Of a stretch of DNA of 64,000 nt, positions 18,322-31,625 are shown in pieces (within the stretch, counting starts at the first letter, position 1; every line of letters starts with the position of its first letter). The stretch spans positions 2,086,501 through 2,150,500 of the forward strand of contig CM067534.1 of NCBI GenBank assembly GCA_034509925.1, in the 5' to 3' direction. The translations under genes were made by a program, and so were the position numbers. The notes beneath the pieces were generated by a model. It was not told the DNA's origin. It saw only the letters and a list, made by a program, of their open reading frames with translations, and did not search any database. The stretch comes from Hirudinaria manillensis. Lineage: Eukaryota > Annelida > Clitellata > Hirudinida > Hirudinidae.

Positions 18322-20166
18322 TTATCCATTGGCCGTGGAAGTATTTTTAATCAAGTTCGCCACTAGGCTCGCGTTATTATGCCCCCCATAACGGGAACGA
18401 TCTCTCCGGGGCAGCAACACGAACAGAGGCTGGCGGTGAATCGTCTCTATCCTTGTGCAATTAATTTTTCATATGGGGAGGAGTCGCAATGAAGGAGGAG
18501 CTGTAGTATGTTCAAAAAAGTGGTTATTTTTTTATATATTTAGTAATATATTTTATAATATTTAACTGAGATATTTTAAATATATTTAACGCATCAAAAT
18601 TATTTGTTATTATTAGATGTGTTTTATGTTTGTCTTTTTGCTTATTTTTTTACGATATAGACCAAAACAAGTGGCGTCATAAAACCCAATAAAATTATAC
18701 TGAGAACGCGGCATACCCCGGATGAGGGTACCCTTAAAATTAACCTGAAATGGCGGCCTGTATGTAACCGAGCTGGATAACGAACACGTTCGAGCTTTCT
18801 TTCAGACTTCGTGATGGGGTGGGGAAATTTTATTGTATTGATTAATAAGTACCAATTGGTTAATATAAAGGGGGCTATTCATAAAATACTTAAGCCAAAA
18901 TTTAACCCCCTTCCCCTAGTCTACAAAAATTCGTTTTTATCTTGATCCTTCCTCATCGGTTTTTTGCCACAAAACCAATAAGAGTTGTTGTAACATTTAT
19001 GTTATTATTGGCGGAAATCCATATTTTGCTAAACCCTCCTACTTCTAAGTCCGCAAAAATCCACTTTTGGCTTCGTCCTCTTTCCACCCCATCTTTTGTG
19101 GATGTTTTTTGTAGACTACCCCAATTAAATAATTTGCTGGTTAAAGATAAATGATTTATAGATTAAAATAAAAAATATCGAAATTCTATATTAGAAACTA
19201 AGAAAAAGAGCCAAAAAATAAATTCTCAAAGACATCATATTTTCCGAGTTTTCCCCCCAAAAGCATGTATATAGATCTACTCTGTCTAGAAACTCTTCCA
19301 GATTCTTCCATGCTTATGATATTGCAATTGCATTGTCTATCTTGGGAATTCTGGCGGAAAGAAAAAGAATATGAACTTGAACAATTTTAAAGCATCAAAC
19401 CAAATGAATGTCAAGAAATTCAAAACTCAAAATTTTATATTAAACCTGTTAGAAACATTTAATGTAAGTTTTGGATCAATTTTAGGAGAGTTCATTTAAA
19501 AATATTAGCTTTTGGTTAGCCAACAAATGACCAAAATTGCCAGCGTTGGTCCCCATGTTGATGGGGCTGTGATTAATATTATTACTTCTAGAGACATTTC
19601 AGTGACTTTTGATGTGAAACAACAGGAGGTGGGCTACTAAACCGTGTTAGGACTCTCCTTTGAAAATAGATGGTGTAACATCTTTTTAGCATTTGTGGCT
19701 TTTTCCGACAATTTTCATGATGCATTGGATTTATTTATTTAAAATAAATTTACAATAAAAGTTAAATTGACTATAGCTAATTACCCTTTCAATTTTCATT
19801 GCTGATAGTTAAAGAGAATACTGTCGATTTGAAGTAAATGAAAACAGGGTATTTCTCAAAGTTTGTGCAAGTATTTATAAGTAATTCATTTATAAAAACA
19901 GCTTGGAGTTCCCTTACAGGCTCTCCGCAGTTTCAAAAGCCCAAAAGTCAGGGACCATCAGTTTTTCAAGGGGGAAACCCGAACGAGAGCCATGGAGAAC
20001 GTTAGCGTGTTCATTACATACAAAAATTCTTGCGACAGTCCAAGTACTGATTTAACATGCAACGCAATCGAAAGCGCTTTGACCCCTTCACTTTTAAACT
20101 CTATGCACTGTAAAGTTAAAGGTTACGAGTAACTTTTGCTGGTTGCTTTGCTGGGTTTATGCAGAA
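18322..20166. other. Intergenic region with a MITE-like repeat
   Basis: This stretch holds the upstream regions of the coiled-coil gene (-) and DECR1 (+). It contains a candidate palindromic repeat (listed separately) and, at about 19552-19568, CCCCATGTTGATGGGG, an imperfect palindrome whose core recurs near 45500. No exon was recognised. Confidence 0.4.
18916..19119. repeat. MITE-like inverted repeat
   Basis: The left arm CTAGTCTACAAAAA (18916-18929) is mirrored by TTTTTTGTAGACTAC at 19105-19119. Between them lie two diverged direct copies of a unit of about 50 bases, each beginning with a stretch like CTACAAAAATTC or CCGCAAAAATCC and followed by TT-rich sequence with CTTCCTC or GTCCTC. This is the structure of a small non-autonomous DNA transposon. 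The outer ends and target duplication were not resolved. Confidence 0.4.
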
Positions 20167-21886
<1,720 letters not shown>

Positions 21887-22407
21887 ACAGACCCCCTAAA
21901 TGAAACTAATTTCATCCAAATTTCACTTTCACACGTAATGGAAGGACTGAATGAACCAAAAAGTGCAAACTACTTCGGTTATTCACTGAATTTCAACTCG
22001 TTTACTGTTGAGCTAATCATGTGGTTGTTCTAAGACATCTTTCTCGTCTACGCTTGCTGAAAATCAGATATTTATATGTTCCTTATATACATGAATTTGC
22101 ATGTTTATAAAATCTTTTTAGAATGGAAATCAACAAAATTAATTTGTTTAATAATATATTGTGGACTTATGAGAACTTTGGTGAATAAAAGCAATGAAAA
22201 CAATAGAAATCTAAACTGACCGAAGAGTGAAAAACAAAAAAAAATCGCAAGACAAACGCAAAACAACCCAAAGTTGTTTAAATATGCACAAGTCAATTAA
22301 TGGGATGCTTATTAGAAATCATTACCAATCAAACTGATCAATCATTATCGAGGCATGGCTTAAATTTTCATTTTTGCTTGCCACAGTCAGCAATGCATTC
22401 GAGATCT
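21887..22407. other. Convergent 3' ends of DECR1 and ELL
   Basis: The two genes end 521 bp apart, pointing at each other. An AATAAA at 22184-22189 could serve DECR1 polyadenylation. No other feature was recognised. Confidence 0.4.
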
Positions 22408-24619
22408 TCAATTATTTGTTGAACAGATTTCATTCTGGCATTCATATTCGACAATCCTTTGCTTCAAGACGTGCAGTTTCTTGTGCAGTTCGCCATACCT
22501 CAGCTTTTCCTCCATGTGTTGTTGATTCTTTCGCAGAAGGTCGTATTCAGAGTAAATTTTAGAAAGGACATTCTGCATTCAAAAAAAAAGTAATTCCCAA
22601 GAATTCTCAAAGTATTAGAAATAATGTAATAAAATAAGAATAAATTTAATGATCTATTGATCTGCCTACCATATATGGTTCCGTTTTGAATGTTTCATGC
22701 TTCAAGTCTTCCACAAACTGACGCAACCTTACGAGACGGTCGCGATTCTTTTGATGTAGATCACCATATGTTGCATAGTCTTTCTCATACTCGCACCTGT
22801 ACGCATAAGCCTCCTCCTGGTTGCAAATTGGAGGGTACAATCTGAATGATAAAATTGTTTTCATCTATCAGCAAAGCAAAAACTTTCAACCTACATAGAG
22901 TTCCATAATGAATATTTTAACTATTGCTAAAATTACTAATAATAACAAATGCTAGGAACTCCACTGAATCAGAGTAATAAATTCAGATTGCTTAAACAAT
23001 GGTAAATGTTAGGATTTATTACCCTTCGTAGTCCTTTTCGTCACTGACATCCTGTGCATCTGCATGAAAAAAACTCGAAAATTTATTTTGAAAACCATTT
23101 GTTACCATGCAAAGCATTCTCATAAATCACCATTTTCAATGTTCTTCATGGCATCCATGGTTTCTTTACCCTTGTGAGCTATTCGTGGCTTTTTGGAAAC
23201 AGTCGCCTCAGCGTTACCATGGAGAGGATCAAGGACCTAACAAAAATCATGCGAACAAATTAAAAACAACAAATGTTTCTCCAGAACATTTAATGCTAAT
23301 GCTATCAAAAATTGAAATAGAATTAAATTAAAGTATAAAGCCATTATTCATTAACCAAGCAATAATAAAACTCTAAGAAATAAAAGCTGATGAAACTCAA
23401 TTTTGATTTGATCATTGCTTTAAGATTTAAAAGCAAATCATTTACAAAAGTCAATCTCACTACAGAAACTTAAGACTCCAACCTAATATAATACGTTATA
23501 TGAGTGAATTTTTGAGGCACAAACCATAACCTGAGAAGAGGCATCAGGCAATGAGGCAGCAGGTGAAGAACACTGAGAAGCATCTGGAGCAGGTCTTTTC
23601 CTTGAAGAAAGGCTACAATGAATTCGACCGGTTAAAACAATGCTCAAATAAAATAACAGACTTGAGAGGTGCCACTCTTGTATTTTTGCGAGCAGTAAAA
23701 TCAACGGAATCATTTCCAGAGAAAGCTTGGCTGGGCTTTACAGCAGCTTCTGGCTTTCTTGGCTTAGGAACCACCAGAATTTTCCTCGGTTCAAGAGGTG
23801 CTGCTGAGTGCTTTGCCTTAAAGTTTGCCATCTTTCTTTCATGATCTTTGAACTTTATTTCTTTAATACTAAAATGCATATTTACTACAAAGTTTAACAT
23901 TTTAAAGCCAAATAGTGATGCTTAGATGTTGTAAACTCAAGTACAGCCTTACCAGTTTTTTTTGGATTCTTGTTCAACCATTGACATCTTCTCCAAAGTA
24001 TTTTGAAATACATCATCTGAAGCTTTGATGACCAACTTGTGAGAAAAGGCACCCAAATGTTTAAATGTACTGTTGCTACCAGAAGTAAATATTTCTTGTG
24101 AAGTTAAGCTAAATGCTGCATGGGGAGCTAAAATATAATTAACCTGCTTGCACAACCAAAGCATTCGGTCAAGCCATCGTTGCCTTCGTGAGTTAAATTG
24201 AAGGAATATGACTTTATGAGTTCTCTGCCATTAGAATGCCTTACTGGAACTTGCAAGAACTTGTAATTAAAGAGGTGACTGTTAGCAACTATCAATATTT
24301 ATTTCACATTTAAATATAAATGATAAAAATAGCACCCACTCCTTCTGTGCCATCAAATTGAATTTTCAGACCAGTCTTCAGACTCTTAGAATAGATTGAA
24401 GTCACATTAACGTTCATGTTAAGCAATTGTCACAAAAACGAAAGTAGTAAATAAACCAATTTTCATGCTTAGCATCTATTTTACAAAATGTTGAGGCTTA
24501 GAAACCTTTGCCTGGAACTCTTCTAAAGACTTCAACGACGAGTCAGTAAGCTTGACAAAACATTTCGAGCACTTTGACGAATGAATACCGCCATAACCCA
24601 ACTTGACAGTGAAAGACAT
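22408..24619 (-). CDS. ELL: RNA polymerase II elongation factor ELL
   Basis: ELL suppresses transient pausing by RNA polymerase II and is part of super-elongation and little-elongation complexes. The N-terminal ELL domain starts at ATG 24619 with MSFTVKLGYGG and CFVKLTDSSLKSLEEF, continues through exons at about 24345-24415 and 24165-24262, and includes ASDDVFQNTLEKMSMVEQES (about 23955-24070), matching ATDDSYQ...RMTQAEEE in vertebrates. The middle region (about 23525-23880) is basic and proline-rich. The C-terminal occludin/ELL domain occupies exons at about 22667-22850 (YPPICNQEEAYAYRCEYEKD) and 22408-22573, ending in a helix with LHKKLHVLKQRIVEYE; TGA is at 22408-22410. It is shorter than human ELL (621 residues) because the middle linker is small. 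It could equally be the single ancestor of ELL/ELL2/ELL3. Some small middle exons are approximate. Confidence 0.9.
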
Positions 24620-25990
24620 ATTTATCCTTAAATCAAATATCGTCTGCGGCCAATCTATATAAACTATTCTTTCCAAATCCACCCGACAGGAAATAAAGGC
24701 TGAGAGAATTGTCTAAGGCAAACACCGGTACCTTCAAACTCGTTGCACTCTAGAAATATTTAGAACACATAGTGTTCTGCCTTCGGCCGTTTGATTACTT
24801 TTATATAATTTAAGTTAGGAATCAGCTAATAATTCAATAAAAAATTGTTTTAATATATTTTTGAAACAAAGTGCATATTAATTTCACTGGGAAAATATCC
24901 ACCACATTCAACAGTTTCTGCCTTAGGTAACTACACATGCATCTACTAAATCTTAATATCTTGTTTATGTAAAACTTACATAAATGCATGAAAACATTAA
25001 AACCTAAGATAGATGTTTTGAAGTAGATCAGTACAATTAACGCGGTTGTGCTCACACTGCGCTTCATAAATTTGGCCCAGGTAGGGAAGATCTTTCTAAG
25101 AAGTGGTGATTGCATGGACATAATTTTCGTAAGATGTAGTGCAAGAATTGCAGACTTATCAAATTGATTGCGCTGAGTATCAAGTCTAAATGTATATTAA
25201 AAGTCCAGCAGAAAATCGTGTCCTTCATAAAACATTGATTATCTTTTGTCTGATACTGCTAGTGAAATTGATGCAGTAACTGCCATAATTCGATCCTAGT
25301 GAAATTGCAGATGAAATTTCAGACTTTAGAAATTCAAATTACTATACGTTAGAAAATAATTAGAGGATGAGGTCGTTTCCAAAATACATGAACTAGCTGC
25401 AGATCACGATTCAATAGATTGCGCATAGGGTTGCAATGGATTGCAGGAGTGCAAAACAGAAACAGCCAAATAATTCTTGATTTGAAAAGCTGGTGAAAAG
25501 AAGTAGATATTCTGAATGTTGGACTTGATCAAAGAGAACTATCAAAAATCGCGTGCAAGGTATCAACTTGAAACCTGCACGGGCCGGACTTGAGCAAAAA
25601 AATTCGGCCCGTGCAGGTCTCTAGCATCAATGTCTAACAAAAGACCACATTTCTGCAGTTCACATAATTTACATCGCTTTATACAAGCTCAAATATACTA
25701 TATAACTTAAATATCAAATATAAAGAGCAATAGTCCTCGTTTTCATTATTAATCGGTTATTCTGGCCTCTAGATGTATGTTACAACAAGGTGGAATACAT
25801 TCCGATTAATTTAATATATTAACTATCCAGTAGCGAAATGGACATTGACAAACTAGGAATCGCGTGCAAGATGTATGAAAACGTGAGCGAAGCACGATTT
25901 TAAGTCACACCATAACCGACGAGGAAAATATTTTGTGTCGAATAGCAGATTGAAAAGCGAATTTCTTAAAAATATTTTATTGAAAATTAG
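24620..25990. other. Intergenic region between ELL and TBP with a GC hairpin
   Basis: No exon was recognised. The stretch contains a GC-rich hairpin at 25573-25618 (listed separately) and a repeated ATCGCGTGCAAG word at about 25548 and 25859. Confidence 0.4.
25573..25618. repeat. Perfect 14-bp inverted repeat with GC-rich arms
   Basis: ACCTGCACGGGCCG at 25573-25586 is exactly mirrored by CGGCCCGTGCAGGT at 25605-25618 around an 18-nt AT-richer loop. It stands out in AT-rich surroundings. It may be the fused or terminal part of a small transposon, or a structured RNA element; neither is shown. Confidence 0.75.
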
Positions 25991-27512
25991 TTAAGATTTC
26001 TTAAAGTGCTTTACTAAGGCGTAGACTTTCTTAAATGCATCCATTACGTCTTCCGCTTTTTTAGCTCCTGCAGACAAAATTAATTAAAAACTAATTTTAT
26101 GAAGATCTTCGGTTAGTTTGGTATATGGTAAATATTGGGTTCAATCCAACGATATCACGTGGCTTATGCTATTTATATATATGGCATAGGTAATCACCTG
26201 TTATAACGAGCTTTCCGGACGCGAAAATCAGTATGGTAACTTTTGGATCTATCATTTTGTAAACCAAACCAGGGAATACTTCAGGCTCAAAGCTGTAAAA
26301 CATATTTCACACATTTTTTAATATAAATACGTAATAAATATAAAACCAATTTCAATTGAAAAGTGGCTACGAACTGAGAAAACTTTCTATGTGAAATGCT
26401 GAGTAATTCGAGCCTTATCTGGAATTTTACATCACAACTTCCGACCACATTTTGAACTTTAAAGTCTCCGAACTTTACCTAAATGAAATGAAGATTGCAA
26501 TATTTTGATTTTTTTAGCTTTAAAATTAATCTGATAACACCTTGAATCCCATCTTTTGAAGAATCCTAGCGAATTTCCTCGAAGCTAGTTTGGCCGATTC
26601 TTCGCTAAAAAAAATTTATCGGTTTATTATATTTCTACAAATTTCCGAGTCACTATAATTTAAACCAAAAGAGCACTGTAAGTCCTAAATGAACCACCAC
26701 CTTCTCGATGGAGAATAAAGCGCAAATAATAAAATATAAATACAGTAAATTCAAAATAAAAATATAGTAAATTAATAGGACCTCTTTGTTCCTGCGCAAA
26801 CGACTTTGCCGGAATTAAAAATTAGAGCAGTTGCTTTTGGCTCCCTTATTCTCATAATAACCGCGGAGAATCTTTTGGGGTTATATTCCGCATTTCTCGC
26901 CTTTTCCGCAATTCTATTCAAATCAAGCTTGCATTCTAAGTCCACAGTTGAAACCACGTTTCTGAAATTAAATGGATGGAATATTGGGATATTTATATGG
27001 ACGACTGTAATGGGGGAGTGATTATGCTAAGACGTACTGTACGCTTGGTTTAATCAAGGGCTCATCTATACAAGATGGAGGAAGATGAATTCCGTTATTA
27101 AATATTGTTTCGTTGCATGCTGTTGGTACATCTGTTCTGGTTACCGCCTGTTCTGGTTCAACTCCCTTGTTAGAATGCGACCAAGAATGCTGCTGCACGT
27201 TTGCCATTTCGGGATTGGAAATGGTTATCAATTCTGGCGGAACAGATGAAACATTCAAGTCGTTGATGCGAGGAAACGTTTCAAGTTGTCTGAGTTCCGG
27301 AAGGGATGCCTGTTAACCATATGCATCTTCGTTAACTATGCAGCATAAATGTGATTAACTACATTTAAAGCTAAGATATCTTAAAGGATTCTCTTGATTG
27401 CAACCTCAATATCATTATTAGATGTTATTAATAAATGTGCTTAGGAAGTTACTTATCTAAAATTTATGAATACCTGAATTCCATTGAAAAGATACAACGA
27501 ATACGGATCCAT
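25991..27512 (-). CDS. TBP: TATA-box-binding protein
   Basis: TBP bends promoter DNA and nucleates preinitiation complexes for all three nuclear RNA polymerases. The start is ATG 27512 (MDPYSLYLF). An N-terminal exon (about 27040-27310) encodes an unusual region with [17 protein letters not shown] and no glutamine tract. The conserved saddle follows: first repeat [35 protein letters not shown] and [13 protein letters not shown] (about 26780-26955), [21 protein letters not shown] sequence (about 26540-26605), then second repeat [14 protein letters not shown] (about 26380-26478), [14 protein letters not shown] and [14 protein letters not shown] (about 26205-26292, then 25991-26070). The four DNA-kinking phenylalanines (in KRFSAV, LIFNSG, EVFPGL, LIFASG) are present. 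The core is more divergent from human TBP than usual, so it might be a TBP paralogue such as TBPL2. Confidence 0.92.
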
Positions 27513-28488
27513 GTTTTATTCAATAGGATGCGATGACGGGGAGTCCACTGAAAGAAAAGAGACATAAAAGCTTGTGGTCGTATGTCACACTTCCCATTTG
27601 TAGTTTTACAGCTTCGTGTCTTCGTTTCAAAAAATATTTGTTTAATGAATTAAAGGGCGCCCTTTTTGTTTTTGCGATCCCCTTAGTCAAAAGACTCACT
27701 ATTAAAATTGCATAATGTAATTCATTGATAATCTAACCTATCGGTTTGAAAACTCGGTGCACATTATTACATATTCAAACTTTTGTTTTGAACAATAACT
27801 AGGTAAAGCTATTAGAAGATCCAAAATCATTCACTGAAATTTGTAAAGTTTTAAATAGATTTTATGAAATTTGTGATTTGGAAAACCAAAATGCATTTGA
27901 TGAGAATGTTAATATTAATCTATTTTATTTAAACAATATTAGGACCGTTTAGATTCAACTCGTAGTACAAATGAAAAAGCGATCACCCAGAACTGAATCA
28001 TTTCTCAACAATCAACAGTCAATAATCAGTTTGTAGTCATTTCAATACTCAATATTTCAAAAAAATCGTGCAATTACATCTCCAATTTTGACTTTTTAAA
28101 AATAGATTTTGCATGATAGCATAAATTTCTTTAAAGATTTCAGATTCCTTCTGGATATTAAAAAAATTTACAATTTTTTTCTGTTTTATAAATTTGTGTT
28201 TTAATGCATTTCTATGTAAAAATCGTGACCGACAAATTTATTTATTGCTCTTTGATTTATCCTATGAATGCCAATATTTTAGAAAAACTCATTCGCTACC
28301 TGCCTATTTTTGTTGTTTCTGGATCGGGGACTTGATTTTACTGTATCGCAGACTTTAGTTCTGTTTGAATAATAATTAACTTTTATTGAAAAATAAACGT
28401 GACCTCATCTTCTCGAGAAAGACAAATTTTGCGATTAGCCGTAGGTAATGTGGCATAACATTCTCTGACATGAAACATAAGTACTAAA
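27513..28488. promoter_or_regulatory. Divergent promoter region of TBP and ZDHHC
   Basis: The two start codons face away from each other with 976 bp between them, so both promoters lie here. The sequence is strongly AT-rich. No clear core element or exon was recognised. Confidence 0.4.
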
Positions 28489-29753
28489 ATGGATGGCTCT
28501 GAAGAAAGAGGACCAATTATAAAAGTTGTTGGTAGGGTGAGACCAAATGATAGGATTGATGATGGAGTGAGGATTGTCGATTGCCAGCCGTTTTGGCTTC
28601 AGTTGGGCCTCGTGTGGCCCAGCTCTTTAAACTATTTCTGGCTTGTGAATGACGCTTGTGGTGTAATATGTGCATTCCTTACATGGATTCTGATAGTTTA
28701 TGCTCACTTTGTGGTTTTTCTTGTAATTCTGTTTTCGTCCCCATACACTACTCATAGTGTTATCAACGGCTTTTTGTTCGAATGCATAGCAGTACTTGCA
28801 TGCACATCTCATTTGAAGGCAATGCTTTCTGATCCTGTAAGTTTTTGTTTTTTAGCAGTTCAATAATGAATAGTTGATACAATGATTTTGGTTGTAATAA
28901 ATTTTTTTAGGGGGCAGTTCCCAGAGGGAATGCCACTCCAGAATGCATAGATAAGATGAACTTTGCAGATGGTCAAATAGTATATAAATGTCCAAAATGT
29001 GACTCTATAAAACCAGAACGAGCTCATCACTGCAGGTAAGAAAACCCATTGAATAAAAGTGGAGCTTATTTTATTTGAAATATATGCAAAATTTTAGTGT
29101 CTGCAAGAGATGCATCAAAAAGATGGACCACCACTGCCCTTGGGTGAATAATTGTGTGGGAGAAAGCAACCAGAAATTTTTTGTTTTATTTACAGTTAGT
29201 TCTTGGATTTAAAGTAAATTAATTGAATTATTTGAACCTTTTTTAATTGTGTTGCAGTTGTACATCTGCCTAATGTCATGCCATGCATTGTACCTCTCAT
29301 TCTTCTTCTTTGTCACCTGCATGAGTTCTGAGTTTACAGGTGAATGTGATGTTGTTTTACTTTCACTCATATACTTATCACAATTTTTGTTTATAGGTAA
29401 TTGCTTGTATTTCTCATCTGCAACCACAACGATCTTCATCATGATGCTAATTGTTGAGGCTCTTCTTTTTGGAATATTCACTGCAATCATGTATTGCTCT
29501 CAAATGTCTTCCATTTGCATTGATGAAACAGTTGGTTCATACTTTTCTGTAGCTTTTCACGTAATGTTACGTTTAAGATATTCTAATATTTAAGGGAATT
29601 GAACAACTTAAACGGGACAGATCGAACGGAAACCGAAACTCGTGGCTGTCGAACATGAAGCATGTGTTTGGCCACAAGTTATCTCTGAAATGGTTGTCTC
29701 CGTTCCATCCTCCTGTGACTTACGATTATGAAGGAGACATGTATTTAGTGTGA
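28489..29753 (+). CDS. ZDHHC3: DHHC palmitoyltransferase, ZDHHC3/7 type
   Basis: Golgi-type protein S-acyltransferases attach palmitate to cysteines of many substrates. Exons: 28489-28836, 28911-29035, 29098-29194, 29258-29339, 29397-29530 and 29595-29753. Four membrane helices are visible: two in exon 1 ([20 protein letters not shown] and the stretch around [10 protein letters not shown]), two after the DHHC region ([17 protein letters not shown] and [20 protein letters not shown]). The cysteine-rich domain reads [19 protein letters not shown] then [19 protein letters not shown] with the catalytic DHHC. DPG follows helix 2, and DETGIEQL follows helix 4. The tail contains SNMKHVFGH, as in ZDHHC3/7. 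The 57-nt intron 29340-29396 keeps an open frame, but removal restores family spacing. One gene probably stands for the ZDHHC3/ZDHHC7 ancestor. Confidence 0.93.
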
Positions 29754-30360
29754 TTGCATTTGTAGTGCTTGGAATGCTGTTTGTGTAGGCTATCACTGTT
29801 GATGCTTGCCTATTTGGATTGTTGGGAGATTCATAGGTTGTAACAAAACTGCTCATTTCTGCAAGAGTTATTTTAATCAAGGCCTGAAGTTTAAGATTAT
29901 TTTTATTGTTTTTTTTTACTAGGATAACATAAATTCATTTGATAGATGTTAATTGTTCAAGTTCTGCCGTGCAATTGGAATACATAAATTATGTAGTCAT
30001 TTCGATTATTATGTAAAATTTGGTTATCATTTAAATGTGGGACTTATGTCTTTCTCCCAAGTGAACTGGATAAGTTCTCAATATAATCAAATTAAATCAG
30101 AGTTGTTTAATTGCTTTGAGATTTAAGCTGTATAGGCTACAAGATAATCTTGCAGATATTTTAAGAATATATGGGATATTCACTGGTTGGATAATTGTTT
30201 TCTTTTTTGTTATGTTTGTGGAAGCATTTGAGCCAAGGTTAAAAAATATTTCCAGAATGTAATGTGCAGACACAAAATAAACATTACAAAAGGGAGTAGG
30301 TGGGGTTTAGTGGAAGAATGCCAGGTGCAAACTCTGCGATAGAACCGAGGCATGTGCTCA
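29754..30360. other. Intergenic region downstream of ZDHHC
   Basis: AT-rich sequence with no recognised exon or repeat; it holds the 3' UTR of the ZDHHC gene. Confidence 0.35.
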
Positions 30361-30965
30361 CCAATTGCGTACCAGGCCCTTGCCGAAGGCCGGTACATGT
30401 AGCCTCCAGGTCATAAAAGCAGCATCGGAAGATCTACTCATGCTCATGCTTTATCTCCGACTCTACAAAAGCGATTCCAAGGATGGACAACGTTGCGAAG
30501 GCAAGCTGCTGGACCGTCTATGCCGACATAGAAGGAATGAGGCACCATCCCAGGTACTAATTGCTTATGTCACCGTCGGCAGACGTCATCACCTTGGTGA
30601 AACTGACGGTTCCATGGGAAGACAGATTCGAGTACAGTAATGGGCTCATAGCGATAAGGTATGCAGATCTATCAGTGGAGCTGGAAGCAGAAGAGTGACC
30701 TCTTTCTAAACGAAGTTTGCTAGGGGGGCGTAGTCATCAAGTCGACGTATGCCTTCCTCATGTGGATCGGTTTGTCGTGCCGGAAAGAACGGAGGTTATG
30801 ATAAGAATGAAACATCTAAGATTCTGGATCTAACAAATGAGAGGCCAGAAAAAGTCTTCGAAGGCCACGACGGAAGGATCGGAGAAAGCCGTCGATCTCC
30901 GGTTTCAATAATTCACCAGAACGGCGGGGCCAATTCATCAACCGAGAAGGCGAGGGACACGCCTG
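30361..30965 (+). mobile_element. Decayed non-LTR-type retroelement 3' fragment
   Basis: Read across frames on the plus strand, 30490-30680 gives VYADIEGMRHHP, then SADVITLVKLTVPWEDRFEY and IRYADLSVELE. This is the conserved C-terminal segment (ADIEG..HHP, ELTVPWE, then a tyrosine-aspartate-leucine motif) found after the reverse transcriptase in many invertebrate retroelement polyproteins, probably a nuclease-like domain. Stops and frame changes show it is dead. The region is GC-richer than its surroundings. No reverse transcriptase core remains; borders are approximate. Confidence 0.5.
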
Positions 30966-31208
30966 ATTGTTGAAATGTGAAGAGGTAAAAATTAAAATTT
31001 AATTGTCATACAGTTCTTAGATGTCTAAATTTACTGTATCTTTTTTTTTATAGTAAGATGTATTCGAATCTCACTTGAGCTCAGAACCAAAACCAACTGG
31101 ATGCTGAGTAGATATACATAGGAAGAGACTCCAAAGATTTCAGTCGAGAAGTACTTGGAAGGAAATTAAAAAATACCCTATTTTTATTTGCCATTTCATC
31201 GTTTAATG

Positions 31209-31610
31209 GTCCAGTGGTTCTTCACCTTTTTTTGGGACGCAATTCACCTCGACCCCCAAAAAAATTTGGCGACACACCAATGTCGCTCACATCCCTTTCC
31301 CACCTGAAATCAATATTTCACCACAAAGTTAGTGAAAATTTTTATGGTTATTTAACTTATTAGAATTTATTTGCCTAAATACCTCGTCAACTCCTCCATA
31401 AAAACGCAAAAGTCCGCTTTTTTTGTAGGTATCTTCATTGTAGGCTTTATCCCAGAACTGATTTCTTGAGAATTGCTTGTACAATGCAGTTCAGCAAGCA
31501 TTTCTTGTTCGCTGAAATCAGCCCCATTGATTTTGTCATTTAGGAAGGGATTCAATAGCCACAATGTTTTCTGAACATCTGTCACACACATGTATTGCGA
31601 GACCGGTTAA
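31209..31610 (-). mobile_element. hAT transposon remnant with terminal repeats
   Basis: The left end CAGTGGTTCTTCACCTTTTT (from 31211) and the right end CCGGTTAAGAACTCCTG (to about 31620) are inverted relatives, of the common hAT type CAGTGGTTCTCAACC. The minus strand at 31367-31591 encodes WLLNPFLND, SEQEMLAELHC and SGIKPTM, matching the C-terminal part of SCAND3/ZBED-like hAT transposases (NPFE ... TEQEQLIEL). It is internally deleted. A clear 8-bp target duplication was not found. Confidence 0.6.
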
Positions 31611-31625
31611 GAACTCCTGGTCTAG

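Noticed and set aside
29340-29396. In-frame sequence extending the ZDHHC exon
   Set aside because: It has a GT donor and AG acceptor, and its removal restores the spacing between helices 3 and 4 seen in ZDHHC3/7, so it is an intron.
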